Part shown: one piece after another, positions 37,715 to 46,632 of the stretch | How positions within the stretch are numbered: position 1 is the first letter of the stretch | Layout: every line of letters begins with the position of its first letter | Assembly (NCBI GenBank): GCA_022575985.1 | Contig: JAKSXM010000147.1 | Location: 19,998,001 to 20,062,000, forward strand | Source: Anagrus nilaparvatae | Lineage: Eukaryota > Arthropoda > Insecta > Hymenoptera > Mymaridae | Length of the DNA stretch: 64,000 nt | Direction: 5' to 3' | Made by a program: the position numbers and the translations under genes | The notes under the pieces: model-generated | What the model was told of the DNA's origin: nothing | What the model saw: only the letters and a program-made list of their open reading frames with translations | Database searches by the model: none

Positions 37715-37787
37715 TCTTCAATAGCTCAGATGGTAGAGCGCTTGTCATGAAAACAAAAGGTCGTCGGTTCGAGCCCGGCTTGAAGAG
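37715..37787 (+). tRNA. tRNA-Tyr-like gene, second unit
   Basis: Same tRNA-like sequence 421 bp downstream, including the T-run terminator. The flank differs slightly (GACGCCTC instead of GACGTCTC) but the 73-nt body appears unchanged, so the structured part is at least as conserved as its surroundings. Confidence 0.6.
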
Positions 37788-38072
37788 CATTTTTTTCTTT
37801 CAAAAATAATTTTAATTTTAAATTTATTTAAAATTAAATAAAAAAATCCATTTTTAATTAAATGGTTAGATGCATTCTAGATATTAAAAATATCTGATGT
37901 ATTCTATAAATTGATAGTTTTCTATCAATTACAAGGTTATTGTTCGTTAAGATCATATAATAAATACATTTCATGTAATTATCTTGGTATATTTAAAAAT
38001 TTTAAAATTACCCGCGAACGTTGATAAATTAATTTCTAATTTACCTACAATCACTTAAATTGTTATAATATG

Positions 38073-39330
38073 CTATAAATAAAAAAAACGTAAAGAAAAA
38101 GAAAAAAACTTTTTATCATTTGATTTTCTCGGGTTGTTTTTGAGAAATAGCTCTGTAAGCGTTGAGATCCAAATAGACATTTTTAGACATTTTTCTCAAA
38201 ATGCTAATTTTTAGAACTAATTTTAAAAAGGATGAGTAAAAAATCTTTGGAAACTTGGAGCTTATACAAAATTTTTAAGACCTATAAATCTCATTTAAAA
38301 GGTAGCCAATTTTATCTGAAAATGGGCATTTGATTTGGGAATGTATTGTACTCTCCTTGTAAGTAAGAATTTAGTTCTTTGAAGGTATTACATGTAATCT
38401 AATTATTTATGGGGCAAAATTACGATAAAATAGTTTCAATCACTATATTTAAAATAGAAGAAAATGAAAATTAGTAGTTGTTGACTTTTTTAGTATTATC
38501 TTATTAGGGATATTATTTACACTTTACAATTACCTCTTATTAACCAATTAGGGTTTATATTCGTAATAATTCTTTACCCTATATTTTGAAAATGTAATTT
38601 ATTAATCAAGCTTAACTCTACAAAAATACTCTTAAAATGGAGTAATTTTTGGTTGTTTCCAAGGTCTTCTAAAAATTTAGGGCCTCTTATTCAGATTAAC
38701 AGACCCAAAAAATCAGCTGTAGTAAAAATTATCCTTTTCCCTATTCAATTCTTTATTTAGACACCTCTCCTGCACTTTAACTACATATTATATATTCAGC
38801 AGTAATATAACGGGGGAAATTTGGGTTAAATGAATAATATTAATATTAAACACATACGTGTATAAGCTAGTAAAATTATTAATGAGCGCCTTTTAACTAC
38901 GAACATTTGCCCATCGTATTCACCTTTTTATTTTTATAATAATAATATGTGGGAATTTACCTTGCTTACCTCGTTATTTGGCTAGCTCTTGCATGGAAAC
39001 AATCTCCTCGTTAAGTAGGAGTTCTAAATAAAGGGTTAAGATGGGCAATATTCGGTATATGAGCATGCAAGTAATAATAGAACTTTAAATTTTAATTATT
39101 AACAAACTTTTAAAGTATATGGTAAGGAAGAATTTTGTGAATCTAATAAAATTCTAGGTATAAAAAAAGTTATCCCTTTGCTGATTCCCGAGAATATCAT
39201 CACTTTTATATTAAATTCATATCAAGTTCTATTATCTTCATTCTTGTGTTGTGTTTGGATGTGAAATTAACACAGATAAATGAGGATATTCTTATTCGGA
39301 TTTAGCCTGTTGGCTAAACTCATTTACTGG
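38073..39330. other. AT-rich DNA, no gene
   Basis: No convincing ORF or element end. Mildly richer in complexity than the AT-only regions; repeated in the second copy at +13,082. Confidence 0.4.
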
Positions 39331-39866
39331 TGACAGGAATTCAAATAACTAAGTCCTTTTGTTATTAAAATACTGATTTATTGACTTGTAAAATGGCTGG
39401 CCGTGCTTAGATCTCTCTTAATAGCGGTAGAGAGACAACCTGAGTACAAGTAAGTTAGTTCTGTATTTCAGTTCGTTCTCTCTAAGAAACTACATGGTCC
39501 GAAGTTCTCTCTGCTCTCCCCTGTCAGGAGCTTGTGCGAGAGCTTTTATAATCTTACGCTTGAGGGAATAGAGGAGGGGATCGATGCGCGTAATTGGCTT
39601 AACGCGGAAAATTAAGTGTCCTTAGTAACAGTGTCTCCAATCATTGGTAATTAGTCTGTCAAAGCGCATGATGGGGGTGGCTTTATTCCCACCTTCACTA
39701 CTTCGTGTGAGGTCTTATTATGCACTTTCTTGCACGTGCCGTTTCTCGGAATGATGGTGCTGATGAAGCATTTTTAATTATAATTTCATATTATTTTATT
39801 TCTAATAAATCTGTCTAGACGTAATTCTTGGTATTTATATTTAATCAATTTGTACCTAACGGTACA
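39331..39866 (-). repeat. Probable LTR of a copia-like retrotransposon, minus strand
   Basis: On the minus strand a purine run GAGGGGGAGG (39867-39876) is followed by TGTACCGTTAGG. The block is GC-richer than its surroundings, contains TTATAAAAGCTCTC (promoter-like) and AATAAA signals, and ends CCTGTCA, giving TG...CA termini and a length of 536 bp. The purine tract suggests a 3' LTR. No coding remnant was identified. Solo or truncated state undetermined. Confidence 0.5.
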
Positions 39867-39876
39867 CCTCCCCCTC

Positions 39877-41556
39877 TGGGATACATCCCTCCTGGGATGG
39901 CTACTATCCAAAACTGTCTTGTTTTAGTGAGAAAAGTGGTTCTAAAATGTCTACCTATTAAGAGATCTCGTTACGCTTTAAAGTTACATTTGTTTTTACA
40001 GAAGAAGAAAAATTATATTTACATTCATATAATGATTTGAATAATTAAAATTATGTGTATTACAATATTCCAAAAAAAAGTGATTAAGTTCAATTCCTTA
40101 TTTTTATATTTTTTACAAAAATATTAGTTTAAGTTTGATCTTTTTTAAAGGATTGGTTCTTTTACAATTTTGAAAACTTAAAGAATATAGCTACTTGTAT
40201 ATAAAATACTGTGCTCGATTATATGAAAAATACACTTATTAATATTTTTACTGTTGTTTTTTTTTTTTAAAAAGACAATGTGTTTTTAATTATTGATAAT
40301 CTTATTTTATTTTACATTTTTGGATTTTTTTTTTAAATTAAAATTATTAAAATTACTTCTGATTGCATAGTTATCTTAAAATTATTGCTATTATTATTTT
40401 TTATACATTTTTTTTTTTGATTTTTTTTTAAATTAAAATTATTAAAATTACTTGTGATTACATAGTTGTTAAAAAAAAACTTATTATTAAGATAGTATAA
40501 GACATATTTTAGAAATTAACGTTATTTCTGATTACCTAGTTATCCTAAAATTATTTCATGTTTTGAAAAATGAGAGGAATTGGAAATACATTTATATAAG
40601 TGTTACACTGAAAGTTACAATTACTTGTGATTAGATGATTATTAAAACTTATAGTTATCAATATTTCATTATTTTTTTATTGAATTTCCTAATTATTATC
40701 AACATATGAAATTCTAGGAATTTTTCTACTTTGTATAGTAATTTCAGTAAATCATTATTATTACTATTTTGTAGTGTTTAGGAACTAAGAAAAATTAAGA
40801 GAAGGTTTTACTTTTTTGTTTGATTGTTTGTAATTGTTTATATATGTATACATGTTGGAGCTTTTCTTTTCTTTTCTTTGTATTCAAAGATCTTTTCTTT
40901 TACTTGTATTCAAAGTTGGACGTTATTTTCTGTAGGTGACTCAGTTGTCTCTTGAAAAAAAAGAGACTTCTTTTGTAGTTGGCAAGGCTTTTTGTAGGAT
41001 GTGAAGAGCTTCTTATGGTTGATTGTTTGTCTGCGTTTTTGGCATTATTATGCCCTGCCTGCTACTGGAATTTGTATTATTCTGGTTGTCTGGCTGTATT
41101 AGCTGCATCTGTAATTTGTCTAAAACGATTAATACCCCTACATTCGAGACAATACGCGGACAGAATGCTCCTAATTAGAATGGTAAAAAAAATTGTGTTT
41201 GTGATTTTTAGAAGTTTATTGTTTGTGTGTATCATGGTTCTTTTTGGATAAAATCGTATTCCGATAGCTTTTTGCTCTTGGAATTATATAGTTTAAATCT
41301 ATCTCAGTCTCCAGGGATTCTATTCCCGAATTATTATATATACTTTTAGTTTCATTAATTAGACCGTAAATTTTATCATATATGTTTATAAGATTTATGT
41401 GTTTATAAAAATTTGTATTTTGAGTTGTACGTTTTTATATGTTTATGAAATGTTATAAGGGTTTTTATAAAATTCCCCCGCAAAGATAGGAAATACATCT
41501 GGTTTTTCTTATTATTGATGACCTTATATTGTATAATTTTTTTGTTTTACTTTACT
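39877..41556. other. AT-rich DNA, no gene accepted
   Basis: The 90-codon ORF at 40979-41251 is very hydrophobic and cysteine-rich without a known pattern; the region may be decayed internal sequence of the adjacent LTR element. T-rich low-complexity stretches dominate 40240-40480. Confidence 0.35.
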
Positions 41557-41571
41557 ATTTTGTACTGTCGC

Positions 41572-41841
41572 GTGCGCTTAAGAGCCGAGGTTACACGGTG
41601 CTTTAAGTGTCTTGGTTTCGGCCACAACCAGTGGTCATGTAAGGGCATGGACCGAAAATTTGCGTGTTTTAAATGTGGCGTTCAAGGCCACAAGTCAGAA
41701 AATTGTCCTGTGGAAAAAGCAGAATGCTTCCTCTGCAGGGAAAGAGCTGACAAGGCCAAGACCGACCACCTTCCAGGATGCGGAGCATGTAAGTGTTATC
41801 GGGAGGCACTTACTGCAAGGAAGATAAAGTGTCATCGGTAA
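41572..41841 (+). pseudogene. R1-like ORF1 (Gag-like) C-terminal part with zinc knuckles
   Basis: Retained are two canonical CX2CX4HX4C knuckles (CFKCLGFGHNQWSC and CFKCGVQGHKSENC) and a third cysteine/histidine cluster (CFLCRERADKAKTDH...CGAC). This is the usual C-terminal arrangement of R1-clade ORF1, an RNA-binding protein of the retrotransposition particle. The N-terminal part is lost by 5' truncation; the ATG at 41515 lies in the flank before the target duplication. The stop TAA (41839-41841) overlaps the ORF2 start as TAATG. Confidence 0.85.
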
Positions 41842-44258
41842 TGTTCGGAGTCCTGCAAGGGAATATGAACAAAACCATTCTTGCTGACCTTTTGCTCGAT
41901 CAGCTCGCAGGCGAGACAGACTCTAGCGTCGTCTTGCTATCCGAGCCGCTTCGCAATAGGAACCAGCAATTCTGGTTAACCGATGACACAGGCCGGTGCG
42001 CTATATGGCTACGAGGTCGTGCTCAGACGTCTATGTCACGACATGGAAAAGGCAATTGCCACGTCTGGGCAAAGTGCGGTGATACAACTTTCATTAGTTG
42101 TTATTTGTCACCGAATGACACTATTGGGGTGTTCACCGCAAAGCTGGCCTCATTGGAGGAAACGATAAGGGAAGTGTCTGGCAATATCATATTTGCTGGG
42201 GACTTAAATGCCAGGGCCGTGGAATGGGGAATGCCAGAAGAGTACAAGGGAGCCAAGCATAGGCTGGCGAAAGCTATCCGCCTCAGCAAGGCGCGCTGTC
42301 TTCGGTCCCTAAGAGATGATGTCAACAGCGACCCGTGGGGCCTGGGATATAAGGTTGTCATGGGCAAACTTAAGTCCGGATGTGACAACACGATGGATGA
42401 AGCAACGACCAAAAGAATAGTGGACGCTCTCTTCCCGGATCATCCAAACCAACAACACCCTGCTTTGGATGTCCCGAGGGAACAAGTTCCGCTATTTATC
42501 GAGGCGGAGATGCTTCAGGCAATTAGGTCAATGAAAAATGGGAAAGCGCCAGGACCAGACGGAATACCCGTGGAAGCCCTTAAGGCGGCTGCAAAGGTAA
42601 TCCCTGGTCTCCTGCTTGGCATGTTTAACGCGTGCCTCGTGGCAGGCGCCTTTCCAAGGGACTGGAAAGTGGCCCGTCTGGCTCTGATAAGCAAGGGAAA
42701 GGGTGAACCAGGATCTCCATCATCTTACAGACCATTGTCTATGTTAAATACCATTGGTAAGGTGATGGAGAGCATGGTCAGAGGAAGATTGCGGCAAGCA
42801 ATTAGGGAAGCGGGTGACCTTAGCGACGACCAACACGGCTTTCGTGAGGGGCGTTCCACGATCGGTGCCATCGAGCAGGTCGTGAAGGTGGTTATGAGGG
42901 CCAGACAAGTGCGGCCGGATATTAAACCGGACGTCCTGCTTGTCACGTTGGATGTGAAAAACGCATTCAACTCGGCTAAGTGGGACGATATGTTGCAGTC
43001 CCTCGAGCAGGTATTCAGAGTTCCGGATTATCTGAGAAATATACTCAGAGATTACCTCCGGGACCGATACCTGCGCTGGGACACGCTCGATGGCACAAGA
43101 GGTAAAGTATTAAGCGCAGGCATAGCGCAGGGATCAGTTCTGGGTCCTGATCTGTGGAATGCCTTTTACGACGGCTTGCTAAAGATTGAGCTCCCGGATG
43201 GATGCTCCATGATCGGATACGCGGATGACGTTGCTCTAACCATAACAGCTCGAGAGCCAGAGGACCAGCAGAATACCTTGGATGAGGCCATGCGCCTTAT
43301 CAATAGCTGGATGTCGGATCACGGACTAAGACTGGCAGTCCCGAAAACGGAGATTGTCCTTCTGACCCGGAGAAGGGTTGATACCATATTCGGCATCAGC
43401 TTTGATGACGGAGGTAATCCCCTTATGATCCAGACCAAACCATCGGTCAAATATTTGGGGGTCTTCTTGGATAACAAGTTGACCTACAATAGACAATTCC
43501 AGCAGGCCTGTAAAAAGGCTGGCCGGGTGACAAAGTCCCTCTCGTGGCTAATGACGAACATCGGCGGTCCCAGATCTGAGAAGAGGAGGCTGTTGATGAC
43601 GACAGTTAACTCCATCTTGCTCTACGGTGCAGAGGTGTGGGCGGACAATGTCCGCATAAAAAAGTACTGCAAGAAACTAAAGGCAGTACAGAGGCAGGGG
43701 GCACTTCGAATCGCTTGCTCGTACAAGACAGTATCAGAGCCAGCGATCCAGGTGGTAGCTCGGGTGATTCCCATCGACCTGCTTGCCTTGGAAAGGCAGG
43801 CGATCTATAACCGCGGGGAAGAAGAGCGCGACGTAGCTTCCGTTCGCGCTCGCTCCCGCACAATGGAATGTTGGCAGTATAGGTGGAATGGTGACCCGAG
43901 GGGACGTTGGACGCACCGCCTTATCATCGATTTGGAAAGCTGGATGAACCGTGATCATGGAGAGGTAGACTTCTACCTCACACAGTTCCTAACTGGTCAC
44001 GGTTATTTCCGCGATATGCTTTTCAAGTGGAGCAAGGTGACATCTCCGGAATGCTTGCATTGCCCGGGCGAGCTGGATACCGCTGAGCACACCTTTTTTG
44101 GGTGTCCTCGCTTCGCTGAAGGGCGACCGCCCTTCGATGAATGGAGGCCGGAAGTAGTCGTCCCGGAAATGCTGCGCAGTGCCGCTAACTGGTACAGTGT
44201 GGCAGAGTACGTACGGGCGACACTGATTGGAAAAAAGGAGGAAGGTTTCCTCTCGTAG
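41841..44258 (+). CDS. R1-like ORF2: endonuclease (internally deleted) and reverse transcriptase
   Basis: I choose ATG 41841 because TAATG overlaps the ORF1 stop, the arrangement used for coupled translation in the R1-clade element SART1; an in-frame ATG at 41793 is also possible. The 805-residue protein begins as an apurinic-like endonuclease (QGN, residues 6-8; E35; GDLNAR, 120-125). It then jumps from WGMP (129-132) to the linker before the RT, losing roughly 180-200 residues with the SDH motif, in frame. RT motifs follow: KNGKAPGPDG (232-241), catalytic D371 in TLDVKNAFNS, GIAQGSVLGPD (427-437), YADD (460-463). A C-terminal CX2CX8HX4C (738-755) is intact. R1 ORF2 is usually about 1,000 residues. 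RT could be active but the nuclease should not be. Confidence 0.9.
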   Translation: MFGVLQGNMNKTILADLLLDQLAGETDSSVVLLSEPLRNRNQQFWLTDDTGRCAIWLRGRAQTSMSRHGKGNCHVWAKCGDTTFISCYLSPNDTIGVFTAKLASLEETIREVSGNIIFAGDLNARAVEWGMPEEYKGAKHRLAKAIRLSKARCLRSLRDDVNSDPWGLGYKVVMGKLKSGCDNTMDEATTKRIVDALFPDHPNQQHPALDVPREQVPLFIEAEMLQAIRSMKNGKAPGPDGIPVEALKAAAKVIPGLLLGMFNACLVAGAFPRDWKVARLALISKGKGEPGSPSSYRPLSMLNTIGKVMESMVRGRLRQAIREAGDLSDDQHGFREGRSTIGAIEQVVKVVMRARQVRPDIKPDVLLVTLDVKNAFNSAKWDDMLQSLEQVFRVPDYLRNILRDYLRDRYLRWDTLDGTRGKVLSAGIAQGSVLGPDLWNAFYDGLLKIELPDGCSMIGYADDVALTITAREPEDQQNTLDEAMRLINSWMSDHGLRLAVPKTEIVLLTRRRVDTIFGISFDDGGNPLMIQTKPSVKYLGVFLDNKLTYNRQFQQACKKAGRVTKSLSWLMTNIGGPRSEKRRLLMTTVNSILLYGAEVWADNVRIKKYCKKLKAVQRQGALRIACSYKTVSEPAIQVVARVIPIDLLALERQAIYNRGEEERDVASVRARSRTMECWQYRWNGDPRGRWTHRLIIDLESWMNRDHGEVDFYLTQFLTGHGYFRDMLFKWSKVTSPECLHCPGELDTAEHTFFGCPRFAEGRPPFDEWRPEVVVPEMLRSAANWYSVAEYVRATLIGKKEEGFLS

Positions 44259-44528
44259 GAAAATCTCCTCCTTTATTGACAGGGTATGGCGAAGAAATGC
44301 CTGGGCTGCATTGTTTCCGGACCGAAGTAATACCTAAACAGGGAGTCCCGGTCCGGATTCTATGATATTGTCATAAATGCAGGAGGGTGGGGAGTTTAGT
44401 GGGTATTGTAATTCCTCAATTGTGTATATCTGGGCAACCCCAGATACAAATTTGAGGTTGAGTCCCACATAACCATACAGTACGCGTGTATGGTATGCGT
44501 AAATGCATTCTCCTCGTCCTACAAAAAA

Positions 44529-44548
44529 GGCCCCTTCTTGAAGGGGCC
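44529..44548 (+). other. Stem-loop just before the poly-A of the R1-like element
   Basis: GGCCCCTT, loop CTTG, AAGGGGCC: a perfect 8-bp stem one C before the A tract. Non-LTR reverse transcriptases often recognise a 3' UTR structure; that role here is inferred. Confidence 0.6.
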
Positions 44549-44562
44549 CAAAAAAAAAAAAA

Positions 44563-44595
<33 letters not shown>

Positions 44596-44611
44596 AATTT
44601 TGTACTGTCGC

Positions 44612-45328
44612 ATGTTTTTATAGACATACAATATACTTCTATTTCAACTAAATACTTTGACTTAAAGTTTGTTTTTTTTTTCAATTTAGAAAAAAAAACT
44701 ATAGTGGAAGAAGGTATGTAGAACAGTAAATTTAATTTTTGTGGCTTAAGATTTGACTCTTATGTGGTCAATTTTAGTAGATTTTAGTTAAGTTTTTATT
44801 AAATTTGTTGTGATTGTTATAAAATATTAATTGGGATATATATTTTAAATTTTGCATAATATTTTCATTTTTGGTTCAGCTTTTTGCTGTTACGGGGTCA
44901 ATTTCAATGTAATACATTTTAAATTTGCTTTAAAATCTTTATAAATGTATAATTTTTTATACAGGTGATAGTTGTTTGTTTATAAATACTTAATGTTTTA
45001 ATCCTTTTAAATTCGTTTTGAAATTCGCGGTTAAATTTTAAGTTGGTTATAGCGACAAGGCTACCAACCTGAATTTCTTTGTTGTTGTTTTCTTTCTGCT
45101 TTAACGGTGATAACGTGACTTTGGTTGTTTGTGTTATTAAAGGGAGTTTTATTTTAAGAATAGAAAAAAAAAATGGAAAATCCGGTAAGTTTTACCTATT
45201 ATTATTTTTTATAAATTAAATTTATTAATGGGGTTTAATTTATATTAATGGTTAAATATAAGGTTTCGTAACATTTAGTTTCATCAGTTTGTTAGGTTAT
45301 GTTTTCGTTGTGCATTTAAGTTGGTGTT
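44612..45328. other. AT-rich right end of duplicated segment
   Basis: No gene recognised. Ends at the duplication breakpoint. Confidence 0.4.
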
Positions 45329-45896
45329 GAATTTGTTTTGAGCTAAAAAGCTTCCAAAAGCGTAAAATTCTAAAATTTTGTTTCCTATATAAAAATAATA
45401 AATTCTTTAGGTTCCATTTAGCCCTGATTACCCCTATTTTTACGCTTACATAAGCGTTTTAGCTCAAAAAAAATTCAAAAAATGGAATTAGGAGTAAAAT
45501 TTACCTATTAGAACCGATTTGGAACTAAAAAAACAATATTTGAAGTTTTTGGGAAAACTACCCCTAGTTGCAATATAAGGGTTGAAATCCAATTAAATAT
45601 CCCATAAACCTAAAAAATGTAAGTTTTTTGCACAAATAAGTAATTTTAAATGTTTTTTGGTATCATTTTTTTATTTTTATATCGATTTTTCCGTCATTTT
45701 TATTTTAGCCCCTTTTTCACCCCAATTACCCCTATTTTTTGGGCATTTAAAAGGGTTGTAAGTAAAATGTGGCTTCAGATTCTGTAAGAGCATGAAATTT
45801 TACTATAGATATATAATTTAAAAGCCTCTATTTATACGGGAACCTATATTTTTTTTTGAATTTCCGTTTACGTCCGCTTGGGCGTAAATGGGTTAA
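45329..45896. mobile_element. Right part of piggyBac-like MITE 2, truncated by the duplication junction
   Basis: Copy of 32247-32814: last part of the left arm, loop, right arm and TTAA, lacking most of the left arm. Marks the breakpoint within the MITE. Confidence 0.8.
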
Positions 45897-46632
45897 TTTG
45901 CAACTTGATAAACAAATATTGTTATTTAAATTATAAAAATAGTAAACATAAAAAATCCTTTATGATTTTGATGTCAAATCTATCAAGCAAGTGTGCAATT
46001 TCGTTTTGCTCGTATCTGATAAATGTTCCTGTATCTATAAAATTATATAAATCAAAATACAAGTATAAATTATCGATTTATACAAATTAAGTTTTCAGTT
46101 TCACTGACAATTTATCCACATGCTTCCAGAACCTAGAGTTATTTTCCAATAAAGGAAAAAGCGGTATATATCTCTATGTATATATCGACTTCCGAGGAAA
46201 TAAAAGCAAAATATGCGGTTCGGTAGCTGCTTGTGTTAATTGTTGGTGACCTCCGACATAACGTAAGGTTCAAGAGGTTAAACATAAAGCACATACATAC
46301 AAATTAAAACTAATACCTGTTGCATACTTTATGAAAATATTAGCCGTATTGTAAAATTCCATTCAGCACATTTTAACCTGTAAAAAATGTTTACAAAAAG
46401 TACCAAGTTTTTATAACTAGAAAATTTAAATTATTTAAATTTTTAATCCTTATCTGATAAATGAATTTGCTATTTAAATTAAATACTCTGGATTTTAAAT
46501 TTCTCATTCAAATTTATTTTATTTCATCAAAAACTTCTCAACATCACGTTGTTGTCGCGCGCACATATACACGAATACAATGTGTGCGTGCAACTCCTAC
46601 AACTGGTGCGTGCAACTGCAGGTGTAGCCTGC

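Larger units (their letters stand above)
37146..38058 (+). repeat. 421-bp tandem unit array (2.2 units) carrying tRNA-like genes
   Basis: Unit 1 is 37146-37566, unit 2 is 37567-37987, and a 71-bp partial unit is 37988-38058. Each full unit holds one tRNA-like gene. The array is bordered by 14-bp direct repeats ATTGTTATAATATG at 37132-37145 and 38059-38072, as if inserted as one piece. Units differ at only a handful of positions. Confidence 0.8.
41572..44596 (+). mobile_element. 5'-truncated R1-clade non-LTR retrotransposon, copy 1
   Basis: The element starts inside ORF1 and ends in poly-A (44550-44596). It is bordered by a 15-bp direct repeat ATTTTGTACTGTCGC (41557-41571 and 44597-44611). 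Contents: ORF1 zinc-knuckle end, ORF2, ~290-bp 3' UTR. Its GC content is far above the surroundings. R1-clade elements are arthropod non-LTR retrotransposons that integrate by target-primed reverse transcription; the target here is not the 28S rDNA site. Confidence 0.85.
32247..45328 (+). repeat. 13,082-bp tandem duplication, copy 1
   Basis: Every landmark recurs 13,082 bp downstream. The left edge is GAATTTGTTTTGAGC inside MITE 2; the right edge is TTAAGTTGGTGTT. Contents in order: MITE 2 right half, spacer, block B copy 2, block A copy 2 with the tRNA-like array, AT-rich DNA, copia-like LTR, R1-like element, AT-rich tail. Two T residues are shared at the breakpoints. Confidence 0.9.

Noticed and set aside
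37146..38058. Hammerhead ribozyme in the 421-bp unit
   Set aside because: Near-matches CTGATGT and CTGACGC lack the conserved CUGANGA core; nothing on the other strand by eye. A covariance search would settle it.
39828..40040. 70-codon ORF across the LTR/purine-tract junction
   Set aside because: Antisense of the purine tract and LTR edge; not a gene.
40979..41251. 90-codon hydrophobic ORF, repeated at 54061
   Set aside because: Hydrophobic and cysteine-rich by AT/GT composition; could be antisense of decayed retroelement sequence. No supporting feature.
41557..44611. R1 insertion in 28S rDNA
   Set aside because: The flanks are AT-rich and do not resemble the 28S target; the clade is R1-like but the site is not rDNA.
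44334..44684. 116-codon minus-strand ORF with a poly-Phe stretch (and 57498-57767)
   Set aside because: Translation of the poly-A tail of the R1-like element.
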